A DNA stretch of 55,758 bases from a virus, in the IMG/VR virus record IMGVR_UViG_3300030085_001335, positions 1 through 55,758 of that record. One strand, written 5' to 3'. Below, one piece after another: positions 1 to 11,300 of the stretch (within the stretch, counting starts at the first letter, position 1; the number at the start of each line of letters is the position of its first letter). The notes beneath the pieces were generated by a model. That model saw nothing but the letters and a program-made list of their open reading frames with translations. It ran no database searches and had not been told where the DNA came from. The position numbers and the translations under genes were made by a program.

Positions 1-98
1 ATACTATTGATGTTTCTGTTGAAGTTGTTGATGTAAAAATTAATAATCACGAAGAAAATACTGATAGCCGATTTAATCCAAGGATTTCTGCTGTAGGC
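1..98. repeat. Terminal overlap, left copy (circular closure)
   Basis: Bases 1-98 are identical to 55659-55756. Base 99 (g) differs from 55757 (a), and base 100 matches again. An exact overlap at the two ends of one contig, running through the middle of a reading frame that stays in frame across it, is what a circular or circularly permuted genome gives after assembly. It is not a biological terminal repeat placed at a gene boundary. The unit genome would be about 55,658 bp. Confidence 0.9.
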
Positions 99-3098
99 GA
101 TCCTGTTTTAGTTGAGGGTAATGCACCTGGTTTTGGAGGTTTATTTGACCCCACTTTTAATTACGATCTATTTGACTTTGGACTAACATATCAGAGTGAG
201 GGTGGTCTTGTACAGGATTCTATAATTAACCCTACATCTGGTAATGGATCAACTCTAAAAAGAAATTTTGATACTGATTCATTCCCAAATGCCGATACAC
301 TTTTCCCTACTGATTTTTCTGTAATTGATTTATCTCCTATTCAAGGATTTAAGTCTGGTGCTTTGCACCCTTTAGGAATTATTTACAAAGACAAGTGGGG
401 TAGATCTTCTTTTGTTAACAAGCTAGGGTCGGCTTACGTTGGATGGTATAACGACCACGATAGACTTAAAGAAGGTGTTTTTAAAAGCCCTGGTGAGACT
501 ATATTAAAAGGAGAATCTTTTGATGGTCCAGCATCTATTAATATAAAATTCCAAAGTGGTCCACCAGCATGGGCTGAAGCATTCCAAATTGTATACCCAG
601 GTAATTCTCTAACGGATGAGTTTATACAGTACTCTGCTGTGGGTGCTTATGTTGCTAGAAAAGGAGACTTTGAAAGTAATGCTGGAAGTACATTTAGAGA
701 GATTGACACTGAGTCAAAAAGAATATATGTTAGCTTTGAGACTTTAGATATATACAGAGATCAGAAGAATACTGTTAGGGATTACTCGTTTACTGTTGGT
801 GATAAGCTTAGAGTTAAGTCCTCAGCACTCCAATTCTCAGCAACAGCTACAGAACCAACAGACGCATACTTTTCTGCAAATGATGGGAGTGTCATTGAGT
901 TTGATGTAGTGGGGGTCGAACTGCTTACCAACGATGTAACCAACCCTATAGCATATAACACAACTAGCCCAGATGATCCTCATGGTCAAGTGGATGCTAT
1001 GGACAAGAGGTTCATGGGTAAGTTCTTAGTCTTAGAGGCTCCTCATATTGCAGGTGGAGCAGTGTCAGAAAATGGTGATCAGATAAAGTATGGGGGGTTT
1101 GATTGGTTCAGCATAGCTTATGAAAATACTATAGCTGGTACAGCTGTTCAAATTCCATATCCAGATGGGACTGTTGTTGAAGAATCATTGAATCATTGGC
1201 AAAATCAAATTATAGTAGAAATATACAATCCTAAAAAATCTACTTCTACTCAGTTCTACTATGAGATTGGTGAGACTGTTATTATAGATAGGAGGGTTAA
1301 CCTTGATGTGGTTGATTATAACACATTTCATGGACCAAACCTTGTGTTAGATACTGGTGATGTACACTACAGACCAGTAGCCTGTAAGACTGCTGATTAT
1401 CGTGATGAGGATGGCGCTGGAAACACTGATGGATCATTTGAGTTTAGGTGGTATGTAAAAGATGACTGGGTATACAAAACAAAACTGCTTGAGGACTTTA
1501 CTCCTTCAGATATTATTTCTGAAAAAATGTGGAGCAAAGGTAGAGCACATGTTGAGTTTAAGAATGCAGCTACAGTAAGAAGATTTAACGGACTGACTTA
1601 CAGTGATGCTTATGCAGAAGATGTAGCTAACCTGTCTCTATCTTCCTTCAATGCAACCCTTGCTAACTTTGGTTCTTTGGAGTCTAAGTATGGAGCCATT
1701 AACTACATATACAACTATGGTAGTACAGGACAGCTTTTAGCACTCCAAGAAAACAAGTTTTCTTTGACAGCTATAGATACCAATATATTACTTGATGTTG
1801 CTGGTAGTGAGAATGTAGCTCTTTCTACTAAAGTTATAAACGCTACAAAATACTTTGTTGGTGACTACGGGTGTGGTGATCATCCAGAGGCAGTTCTGGT
1901 TTACGATAATGATGTATTCTTTGTTGATGTATCAAGAAGGAAAGTACTGAGAATCTCTGGTGGTCAGATGGTTCCTATATCAGACAAAGCTATGTCCTCT
2001 ACTTTCAATGACATCTTTAAAGCTTGGGAGACAAGTTCAAATACTTTATACCCTAGATCAAAAACAAGAAAGATAATAAGTGGTTATGACCCAGATGAAG
2101 ATACATACTATGTAACCTTCTATGCTGAAAGACCATTATTAAACTACGTTCAAGACGCAAACGATATAAACGGAGTAGGTTCTGGTAATGATCAGTTTAC
2201 AGATGTATACTCTGAGATTCAGTTCAATGGGTACACTCTTAGTTATGATGTTGAAGCAGGTTATTGGCAGTCAAAGCACTCTTTCATTCCTACTATATAC
2301 TCTAACCAGAATAATACAATGTACTCATGCAGATATGTTCGTGACAATTCTGATCAAGGACTGACTGACCAACTAACACCACTCTTATTCCACAAGCACG
2401 ATGATCTTTTAGATGGTAATGGTGAACCTATAAATAGAACTGTATTTTACAATCAAGACACAGCAGTGTCTGACTTCACTGTAGTATCTAACCCATCACC
2501 TAGTTCGGTAAAGATTTATGATGCGTTGTCTTACGAGGGTACAAGTCAACCAGATAAAGTGTCTATTAGATCAAGCAACGGAAGTGGTAATGATAACATA
2601 GGTGGTTTGACCTCTTCAGACAATGATATAGGTCAGTATCAATTTGTAGAGAAAGAAGATTCATTCTATATTACTTTACCTAGAGATACTTCTGCTAACA
2701 GCACTTCTCAGTTTAGCGGTTTAGGTGTGTGTACTGACATAGGTGTAAATGATGGTGGTGAGCCCTTCATAACAATTCAAGGATCTCTTATAGGTATACC
2801 TATACCTGCTGGAGCTAGGTTATCATTTTCAAATAATGGGTTTGCTCAACCTATTGGAGCATCAGAGACAACAGTCAAAAGGGTAGAAGGTAACAATATT
2901 TTTGTTTCACTAGCACCATTAGAGGAAATAGTAGATAAAGATATTATACTGCAATACAATTCTTACTTTGATGGTGACTCGATAAGAGGTCATTACGCTA
3001 CAATAAAATCTAATTTTAAAGACAGTGGTCTGTACGAAGTGTACTGCGTCAATGCGCATGTAACGAATTCACCGCTACACCACGCCAGTACTAACTAA
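1..3098 (+). CDS. Tail stabilisation-like virion protein, C-terminal part (continues from 53747)
   Basis: The frame is open from base 3 to the stop at 3096-3098. It is in phase with the frame that starts at 53747 when the terminal overlap is collapsed, giving one protein of about 1669 residues. This C-terminal part (about 1030 residues) is rich in beta-forming, Thr/Ser/Asn/Gly sequence with repeated Tyr-containing strands (for example around VFFVDVSRRKVLRIS), typical of large phage tail or neck proteins. Together with the N-terminal part it resembles the long structural/stabilisation proteins of crAss-like and related Bacteroidota podoviruses. The next gene starts 21 bp downstream behind its own promoter. 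Virion role is likely; exact position in the particle is inferred. Confidence 0.8.
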   Translation, partial: TIDVSVEVVDVKINNHEENTDSRFNPRISAVGDPVLVEGNAPGFGGLFDPTFNYDLFDFGLTYQSEGGLVQDSIINPTSGNGSTLKRNFDTDSFPNADTLFPTDFSVIDLSPIQGFKSGALHPLGIIYKDKWGRSSFVNKLGSAYVGWYNDHDRLKEGVFKSPGETILKGESFDGPASINIKFQSGPPAWAEAFQIVYPGNSLTDEFIQYSAVGAYVARKGDFESNAGSTFREIDTESKRIYVSFETLDIYRDQKNTVRDYSFTVGDKLRVKSSALQFSATATEPTDAYFSANDGSVIEFDVVGVELLTNDVTNPIAYNTTSPDDPHGQVDAMDKRFMGKFLVLEAPHIAGGAVSENGDQIKYGGFDWFSIAYENTIAGTAVQIPYPDGTVVEESLNHWQNQIIVEIYNPKKSTSTQFYYEIGETVIIDRRVNLDVVDYNTFHGPNLVLDTGDVHYRPVACKTADYRDEDGAGNTDGSFEFRWYVKDDWVYKTKLLEDFTPSDIISEKMWSKGRAHVEFKNAATVRRFNGLTYSDAYAEDVANLSLSSFNATLANFGSLESKYGAINYIYNYGSTGQLLALQENKFSLTAIDTNILLDVAGSENVALSTKVINATKYFVGDYGCGDHPEAVLVYDNDVFFVDVSRRKVLRISGGQMVPISDKAMSSTFNDIFKAWETSSNTLYPRSKTRKIISGYDPDEDTYYVTFYAERPLLNYVQDANDINGVGSGNDQFTDVYSEIQFNGYTLSYDVEAGYWQSKHSFIPTIYSNQNNTMYSCRYVRDNSDQGLTDQLTPLLFHKHDDLLDGNGEPINRTVFYNQDTAVSDFTVVSNPSPSSVKIYDALSYEGTSQPDKVSIRSSNGSGNDNIGGLTSSDNDIGQYQFVEKEDSFYITLPRDTSANSTSQFSGLGVCTDIGVNDGGEPFITIQGSLIGIPIPAGARLSFSNNGFAQPIGASETTVKRVEGNNIFVSLAPLEEIVDKDIILQYNSYFDGDSIRGHYATIKSNFKDSGLYEVYCVNAHVTNSPLHHASTN

Positions 3099-3106
3099 AA
3101 AAACGA

Positions 3107-3115
3107 TATATTTGC
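3107..3115 (+). promoter_or_regulatory. Late promoter -7 element TATATTTGC
   Basis: TATATTTGC matches the Bacteroidota -7 consensus TAnnTTTG. Its G lies 6 bases before the start codon at 3120, so initiation at the usual distance would give an almost leaderless mRNA. No TTG is visible at -33. The same element stands before 32333, 33534, 40381, 45645, 47415 and 52171. Confidence 0.6.
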
Positions 3116-3119
3116 AATT

Positions 3120-3974
3120 ATGAATCCATATTTATTAGGAGTAACTGCCTTAGGCAATTTAGCAGGAGGAATTTTCAACTATAAACAGCAGCAAAAAGAA
3201 GTTGACAGACAGAAGCAAGCAGCTCAAGATGCTATAAAAGCTGAAGAAGCAAAAGCTAAAGCGGCTAGAGCTGGGATGCCAGATTTTTCTTTAGGTAGAG
3301 GCGCTAGAGATGCTTACATGAGATCACAGCAAGACAGAGCTGGTGACCTAGCGCTTCAAGAAGTTCAGAGAACAGGAGGTGATGCGCTTAGGGCTTTGGA
3401 AGCGGGTGGAGCTAGATCTTTGATGTTTGCACCAACACTGGCTAGAAAAAGTGCGATGGATACAGCTAATCAGTTAGCTGCTCAACAAGGAAGAATGGCA
3501 TTAGGGGCAGAAAAATTTGCAACTAAGGAGCAAAACATACTAGACAAGAATATAACAAATCAAAGAAACCTAGGGATGTATGATTACGGTCAAGCTTTAG
3601 GGAGGAAATTCCAAGCTGAACGAGCATTGAAAGAAGCTGAAGGTATGGGATCTGCACTTTTCTCTAATCTATTATCAGACAGCTTAGGGTCTTTCACTGA
3701 ACTGGGGATGACAGCTGCTGAGGCTTTTCCACTTGATCCTGTGGATAGTTTTGAAAATGGGGCTAAGATAAAAGAAACTCCAGGAGAGTTTTCACACAAA
3801 ACAAACCCTATCGACCTTATAAGAAACGGTAAGAAGATTGGTGAGGCTACAGGAGGGGAGTTAATCTTTAACCCAGAGCAATCTGGAAAGCTTGAACAAC
3901 TTGCATCTGAAGGCAGCACTGATCTACACAGATACTTAAAAGGATTATTTAAGAAGTTTAATACCAAGAAGTAA
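3120..3974 (+). CDS. Internal virion protein-like, Ala/Gln-rich helical protein
   Basis: 284 residues. A short hydrophobic, Gly-rich N-terminus (residues 4-20, LLGVTALGNLAGGIFNY) is followed by a long charged, Ala/Gln/Lys-rich helical stretch to about residue 185. A C-terminal segment with the motif ATGGELIFNPEQSGKLEQLA is of a kind that recurs in phage internal or ejection proteins. It sits after the tail stabilisation gene and before two more very helical proteins, the position of T7 gp14/15/16-like ejected proteins. The stop overlaps the next start (TAATG), so translation is probably coupled. Function is inferred from position and composition. Confidence 0.7.
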   Translation: MNPYLLGVTALGNLAGGIFNYKQQQKEVDRQKQAAQDAIKAEEAKAKAARAGMPDFSLGRGARDAYMRSQQDRAGDLALQEVQRTGGDALRALEAGGARSLMFAPTLARKSAMDTANQLAAQQGRMALGAEKFATKEQNILDKNITNQRNLGMYDYGQALGRKFQAERALKEAEGMGSALFSNLLSDSLGSFTELGMTAAEAFPLDPVDSFENGAKIKETPGEFSHKTNPIDLIRNGKKIGEATGGELIFNPEQSGKLEQLASEGSTDLHRYLKGLFKKFNTKK

Positions 3975-5374
3975 TGTCTACATATTCAATTCAACAGGGT
4001 CTGATGTCTACTAAAGGTTCAGACACTGGCGTTTATGGTGCGAGGCTAAAAGCATTTCAAGAAAACTATAAAAAGCCAGAGTTTGCAGAGATAGCTAAAG
4101 AGTTTAGTGATATAGTTAATGCAGATAAAATTAGAGCTGATAAATTTAAACAAGCTGCTCTTGGATCAAAAGTAAATCCGTCTTCATCAGAACTGTATCA
4201 GTCTCAATATGTATTCGCTAAAAACAAGTTTGATCTTCTTTACAGCGATGAGACTTTACAGCACTATTCAAAATCCCCAGAATTAATGCTTAGGTGGTCG
4301 AACTTAGTTGATGAGCTTTCTGCAGAGATAGATTTATTCGAGGGTATATATGAAGACTCTTTTGGAGACATGAATAATTCTACTGGAAAAGAACCAACAT
4401 ACGCTGGTGGCGTGGCAAGAATGAACCAAGCAGGGAGCAATCAAGCGTATTGGGAAAGCCAAGGATTCGAAGATGTGTCTGGTAAAGATACTAATGAAAC
4501 TATGAAGTTGATTGATCAGCCGTTGCATTATAATATGACATTAGATTTTGAGAATCATTCCTTTAATTATGAGTCAGACTATAAATATATATTAGAGCCA
4601 CAGTCCCCAGCCTTTGCTTCAGAGCTATTTGGTTACAAATTAAAACCAACCAAAGTATTATCTCCTGCTGAGTATGCAGTTAAGACAACTTTTGAGAGTG
4701 CTTTTGAAACAGGAGAAGAAGGGTTTGGCGATTTTCTTAAGAGAATGCATACTGATCCAATGTATTTGAGGTCATCTATTGCTCAGTACATTGAAGACAT
4801 GGATGTAGATGATTACACTGTGGATGACTTCATCAATGGTAATGTTTCTAATGACCACGCTCCTCTAGAACAAATTCTATCTGGTTACGACACGAAGGTG
4901 ATAAATGCATCAGCTGAATTTGCTGAACAAAAAAAACGTAAGAAAAACAAAACTACTGCATCTGAAAAAGCCAATCAAAAAAAAGCGGACTTACTAGCTA
5001 CAACTCTTAAAACTATGGCTGATCAGAGCAGTGTAGAATATACTGATATAGATGACAATTCTACTACGGGTGACATGAAAATTTTTAATCTACTCACCAA
5101 GTCTATTTATATTGAAGACGGAGGGGAAGAATTTAAACTGAAAAGAATAGGTATTGACGATGAGGGTGATCTATATGCTTACTTGATTGAGGAAATTCCA
5201 GATCCAGATCCACAATATGCCACGGTTAGACCTAGAGATGTCCCAACAATAGAAATTGGTAGGTATAAGGAAATAGAAGCTGGAGATAATATTACTAATC
5301 AACTTGAATCTGGTTTAGATGCACTATACGGAACTGGTGCTCTTAAAAAATTCATAGACAAAGCATTAAATTAA
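3974..5374 (+). CDS. Putative internal/ejected virion protein, unknown
   Basis: 466 residues, acidic at the N-terminus and C-terminus, with a Lys-rich coiled segment around residues 315-340 (EQKKRKKNKTTASEKANQKK). No enzyme motif or membrane segment is visible. It starts at the ATG that overlaps the upstream stop and ends 9 bases before the giant protein gene, so the three genes form one unit. By position it is a candidate for a DNA-ejection protein. I do not recognise a family. Confidence 0.7.
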   Translation: MSTYSIQQGLMSTKGSDTGVYGARLKAFQENYKKPEFAEIAKEFSDIVNADKIRADKFKQAALGSKVNPSSSELYQSQYVFAKNKFDLLYSDETLQHYSKSPELMLRWSNLVDELSAEIDLFEGIYEDSFGDMNNSTGKEPTYAGGVARMNQAGSNQAYWESQGFEDVSGKDTNETMKLIDQPLHYNMTLDFENHSFNYESDYKYILEPQSPAFASELFGYKLKPTKVLSPAEYAVKTTFESAFETGEEGFGDFLKRMHTDPMYLRSSIAQYIEDMDVDDYTVDDFINGNVSNDHAPLEQILSGYDTKVINASAEFAEQKKRKKNKTTASEKANQKKADLLATTLKTMADQSSVEYTDIDDNSTTGDMKIFNLLTKSIYIEDGGEEFKLKRIGIDDEGDLYAYLIEEIPDPDPQYATVRPRDVPTIEIGRYKEIEAGDNITNQLESGLDALYGTGALKKFIDKALN

Positions 5375-5383
5375 AATAAAAGC

Positions 5384-8300
5384 ATGAACGAAGAGTTAAG
5401 GCGAATAATAGAAGAATATAATTCAAAGGGTTTTAGTTCAAACAAAATTGCTAACCTTTTGATATACTCTCATGGTATAAAAGATGTAGATAAACAACAG
5501 CTTATTTACATCGTTGATGAGTACAACGCTGGATCGTTGGAGCAAGAACCGCCTCAACAAGAGTCTGATAAAGAGTTAAAAAAAAAAGGACTTGGACAAG
5601 TAGACGGAGAGGTTTACACGTTATTGGGTGCGGAATCGAGTTCTCAAGAGCCTTCTGTGGACTCTACTTTGAGCTTGGATCCTTTAGACTTGAACTTGGA
5701 ATCCGACTTAACTCAAAGAGCTGACGTTACATCACAAGCACCACCTGCTCTTGAAGACCTTCAAGCTAGACCACAAAGCTTTGAGGGAGAAAACATACAA
5801 TCTCTACGCCAAGAGAGGCGTGATTTGGCTGCTGAAATAGAAGCTAAGTCTAAAGAAATATCAAACCTTAAACAAAAGACACCAGATGAATTTGTTTCTG
5901 ATGAAATAAATAAAGCTAAGTTAGAGGGTCTTGAAAAAGAACTTGATGGTCTTGAGGCAGACAAAGAATTCTCTTTGCAGAAAGCAAAGATAAAAAGGGA
6001 AGAAGACTTAAGGTTTTTAGAAGAAAAAGTAAAAGAAGAAGGATTAAGATGGGGGGATGTCCAAAGTGATTATCTAAAAAATGTTGAGGACTTTGATAAA
6101 ATTCAAGACCTTATAGCTGAAAAGAAATCTCAAATTTCTGAAATAGAAGATTCTGCAGAAAGATTTGCAGCTAATGGGTTCGGCAAAAAAGAAAACATTC
6201 TTGCTCTACAGCAGAGTAAAATAGATGAGTTAAACAAAGAGATAAACACTCTGCAGTCAAAATCAGATGATTTTACAGAAAGAGTAGAATCTGGATTGTA
6301 TATTAAAACTAGGAGTGCTTTAAAGAATGTAGCTGGAGGAAGATTTTTTGGGGCTACAATGACTGAAGACGAGGCAAGAAGTCTTGCAGAAGAAGTGCAA
6401 CTCTTAATGAATGAGCCGTCTGTGACTGTTGATCAAGTTTATGAATCAATGGTTAAAGATAACCTTGTTATGATAGACAAGGATGCTGTTTTTCAAGATA
6501 GACTTTATTACGACTTAGGTGTCGCACGTTACGACAAGGAGAATCTTTATAAAGTTGATTACAGAAAAAAAGATCTATCAGATCAATTCAAGATATCTCA
6601 AGAACAATTTTCTGAAAACACAGATGAATACTTATCTAAGGTCCCAGTTGAGCTAAGAAACTTTGAGGACGCTAAGAGTAAGTATAAGTCTATGTATAAC
6701 GTAGACTTAAGTGAAAGTGATTACTTAGATCTTGTTTCTTTTTGGAACTATAGAGATACTGCTTTAAATGCTGTAGAGAATAACGAGTCTATAGAAGATT
6801 CAATAATTAAAGACTATAAGGATTTAATAAAAAACTCAACAGAAGAAAACCTGCAAAGCAATTACTTCAAGTTCTTAAATCAAAACAGACAAGAATTTAA
6901 TCAATACAACAAGAACATAGACATCTTAGGGTATGGAGATAAAGCAGAAAACATAATAGGACTGCTTAATAAATCCCTTAAAGATGATGTCTCTGAAAGC
7001 ATATCAGATGCTTTATTCGCCTATAGAGACAGTGATTACAGACGTGGGTTTGACATGGCAGCTCAAGACAAACTTACTGCATCTACTGTTGTTGAGAGAA
7101 TGTTTACTAAATTCATTTTAAATACAGGGGCAAATGTTCTTGATTACTTCGACATGCTACAGGACTATGAGAAAGAAGATGATGATAGTCCTTGGTGGAA
7201 CTTGCTTTACCTAACCCCAGCAGCTGGAGCAAAAGCTTTTGCGGATCTTGGAGGAGGTGAAGGTATAATCGACTTTCAAAATATTTCAACCAAGTCCAAA
7301 GAGATTGCACGAGGTATTGAAGAATATGATAGAATAAATATGGGGTTAACATTGACTGACTCTCAGAAAGAAATAAGTCAGTTAATAGCGGAAGGTAATT
7401 ATGGTGCTTCTGTGAAAAAGGGAGTTATAGGTGTATCAAATATAATCCCTCAAATTGCTTTGGTAATTGCTGCTCCAGAGTTAGCTATACCATTGTTTGG
7501 TGTGTCTTCAGCTGGTGGTATGTACTCAGAGATACAAGATCTAGACCACATAACATACGGAGAAAAAGTTCGTGCCTCTGTGATAATGGGTGCAGCTGAG
7601 GCTGCTACAGAATATTTATTTAGAGGTCAAGAAGTTGTAATTAAAGAGATAGCAAAGAATGTACTTAAAAGAAAAGCTCTAGGTAAAGGCATTCTAGATG
7701 AGGCTGCAAAGAAAGCAATAGCTAAGCAAGCCAATACGATGTTTAAGTTCAATCCAAAATCGAAGGGTGGGAAGATGTTCTTAAAAGGATTGCAGTTCCA
7801 AGAAGAAGGTGTTGAAGAGCTTATAGTTGATGTGGTTGATCAAAACATTACAAACTATCTAGAGAAAAAAAGTTTAAACGAAGAGCATTTTGATCTAAAG
7901 TACAACCTAGAAGATGCACCAAACTCAATAGTTAGGGAACAGATACTAGACGAGATACAAGCCAACAGAGAAAGCTACAGCGAGATTGGTTACAACATCT
8001 ATCAAACGATGGACTCGTATGGTCTAGGTTTAATTGGTGCTGGAGGACCTTTAATGCTTACAAGGTCGTTGGGGTATATAGCATCTCCTGGTAAAATAAA
8101 ATCAAGGATTCAAATATCTAAAAGGATTACAGAACTTGACAAGCTCATAAAGGAAGAGGTAGATATGGGTGAGAGAATCAAGTTGAAATCAGAGAAGGCT
8201 GAATTAATTAGGAAGCAGTTCTCTGATGTTGCTATGGATCAACAGCTTCTAGAGAAAATGAGTGAGGCTGATGTAGACGAACTTATAAAACTTAATCACG

Positions 8301-11300
8301 AAATATCTAAAGCTAGATTTTCATCTAGAAAACTTAGATCAATGATTAACGAGAGCATGTCTCAAGAGGAGCAGGATAGGATTTATGAGTCTATAATGAA
8401 GAATGCTGCGAAAGCAAAGAAAGCTCTTGAGTCTAAGACAGAAATATATGACAGGTATAATACGGAACAAAACAAGTTAGATCAAAACTCATTGACGGAT
8501 GAAGAGTTGGCTCTTGTTAATGAGATTGAATCTTTAGATACTGAGATTGACACATTCGATTCTGTACCTAATAGCGATGGTTTTATTGATGTAACACTTG
8601 AGAATGTTAACAGCGTAATAGACAAGCTGTTATCATCGTCAATCATAAAGTCAACTAGGTTTTCAACTGCTCAGCAAATAAAAGATGGTCTTAGGAACGT
8701 AGCTAAGATTGTTAAAGAAGTAAAGTCTGCTGGTGGATCAGTTAGAATATTTACTAATAAAAAAGATTTTGAAAGAGTTACTGGTCAATCTATAGCAAGA
8801 GGTTTGCATACAGAGGGGAAAGGGAAAGACTCTATTGTTAGTTTGTACCTACCTGCCTTAAGAGCAAACACATCTTATCATGAGGCATTTCATGACATAG
8901 TATTGAGAAAGCTGGGGGCTGGTAAGATTCAAGAACTTGCTTTGTCATTAGCTAAAGCTATACCAAATGATCTTATCAGCAAGTATGTGACAGTGATGGA
9001 GCTTACTGAACAGCAACTGATAGACGTAAAAGACTTAAAAGGGTATGACCTCCTTAAGTATATTATCAGTGAAGATAAGGGTAGGGCTGAAGAGTTTCTT
9101 GTTGAGGTTCTTGCAGACATAAGTAATGGTGATTACTCCATCTCATTTAAGAATGGTCTTATACAGAACCTAAAAGAGTTTGTTGCTAAGTTCTTTGGCA
9201 CTACGTTCAAGGACCCAAAAATAAAGGATGTAGTAAGTGCTATTAAAACAGCTACAGAACAGCTAGCTGAAGGTGAGCAAGTAACAGCATTAGATGAGAT
9301 AGGTAGAGAAGGTGAGACAGAAGCTGATTCATCAAAAAGAAACAGAGCTAAGAAACAAGTGATAGGTGAGAATGCTGAACTAGCTGCTTACGAACTAGGT
9401 ATGTTAAATGAGGCACTCGCAATGGAGAAGGAAGGGTATACTTCAAAGGTAATATTCTCTTCTACTGGATGGGAGAAGGGTGCAGACGGAAAGTGGAGAA
9501 TGCTTATCACTGAAGGGATAGAAGATTACTACGATATAGGTTTAGATATACAAGAAGAGCTCCTTAATACTAAAATAGAAACAGGTTTTGATGAAGAAAC
9601 TGGGATGGAGATTGAATTTGGAGGAACGAAAGTAACTAAAAAAGGCGAAGAGGTCATACCAGAGTCTATATTAAATCTATACCCAGCTCTAAAAGATATA
9701 AATATAACATTTCATAAAGACGTACTTCCATTCGATAAGACTGGAAAGGTTAAAGGTCAATATCGCGTAGGTAGCTTTTTACCCAAAAAGGAAATAGACC
9801 CACTCTCCACCCTTATCGATTTAGGATTAGGTAATACCGTTATCGATATTGCTGTTGAAATAGAATATTTTGATTTAAAAAAGGGTGACAACATAGATGA
9901 TTACTATGAGTCAATGGGTTTGTTCCCAGAACATTCATTGACATTAGCTCATGAGGTTCAACACGCTATTCAAGAAATAGAAGGCTTTCAAGGAGGTGCG
10001 ACCATGAGCAGGGGTGAAACAGCACCTATGGTGTACTCATATCAATTGTTTAATGATAAAGGAAGTGATGCGCCTAAGGTAGAAAACATTGTTGTTGAAG
10101 AAAAGCAAAACGAGAATGGAGAAACTGTTTACTCTGTTGTTGACAATAACAATACAGCTGTATACAAAGAATATGGTGAGTTCAACACTAAGGAGGAAGC
10201 AGAGTCAGTAAGAGAAAAAGTAGTTGGTGATTTTAAAACAAAATCTGAACTGCTTACAAAACGATTCCCAGACTTTTCTATTGAATCAATGAAAGATGAA
10301 GAGATTTCTAGACAAGTAAGATATCTCTTTTATAAATCAATAATGGGTGAAGTAGAGGCAAGGTCTGTATCAGAAATGATGGAGATGACGGATCCTCAAC
10401 AGAGAGAATCTATGAGTCCATCAGAACTACTGGAGCTTGTTAATGATGGTGATGCAGTTATAATTCAGAGAGGTGTTTCAAAGAAGCAAACTATAGGTGA
10501 TGAAGGTTCTGATTCTGATTTTGATTTCGTTGATACGTCCATGGATCCTCGTCAAGATTCTAGTAAAAAGCTCAGACAAACTATTGCAACTGCTATAGAG
10601 AAATACCCTTCACTAAGAGAAGAGATGCTGGCTAATCCAGATAACTACATAACTCCTCAGAATCTAGAAGAACTAAGAGCTACTCTTAACGATGAGAATG
10701 TTACCGATGCTGATCTTATCGACATGATGACAGATGATGGTTTGGGTAGATTGCAAAACAGAAATGATGACTTGGCTATACTAGCTCTTAACGAGTTGAT
10801 AAACAGAGCCTTAGATGCAGGGGACATGGAGGCGGTTAGTAAATACGAGACAAACAGGGCTCAGATTGGAACGACTGCTGGTAGGATGCTCAGACATCTT
10901 AGAGCATTGAAGTCAACAACACCTTCTGGTTTATTAAGACAAATAGAATTAGAGATTTCTAAAAGAGGTAATACTATCACTGATAAACAACGTGATAAAT
11001 TGCTAGATAAATTAACTAACGTAGTTAAACTGAATAAAGACTACAAAAAGAAAGCACTGGAGTTAGCTAACATGGATACTGTTAACGACCAGATTGAAAA
11101 GGAATTTAAAGATCTAGAGGAAGAAATATTCAGTGCAGAAAAAGATCTAAACATATATCTTCAGAATATAGTTGAGAAAAGTTGGGGGGAGATATACAGA
11201 ACTCTTCAGCAGGGTAATTTGATTACTTTTATATCTCAAGGAGCTAACATAGGTGGTAACATTGTAAACATATTCGGTGATTTTTGGGTGAGCGCTATAG

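Noticed and set aside
10498-10540. Virion RNA polymerase catalytic motif in the giant protein (the DSDFDFVD stretch)
   Set aside because: It is an acidic low-complexity stretch without the DxDGD-type context or second barrel motifs; the genome's promoters look host-polymerase-dependent.
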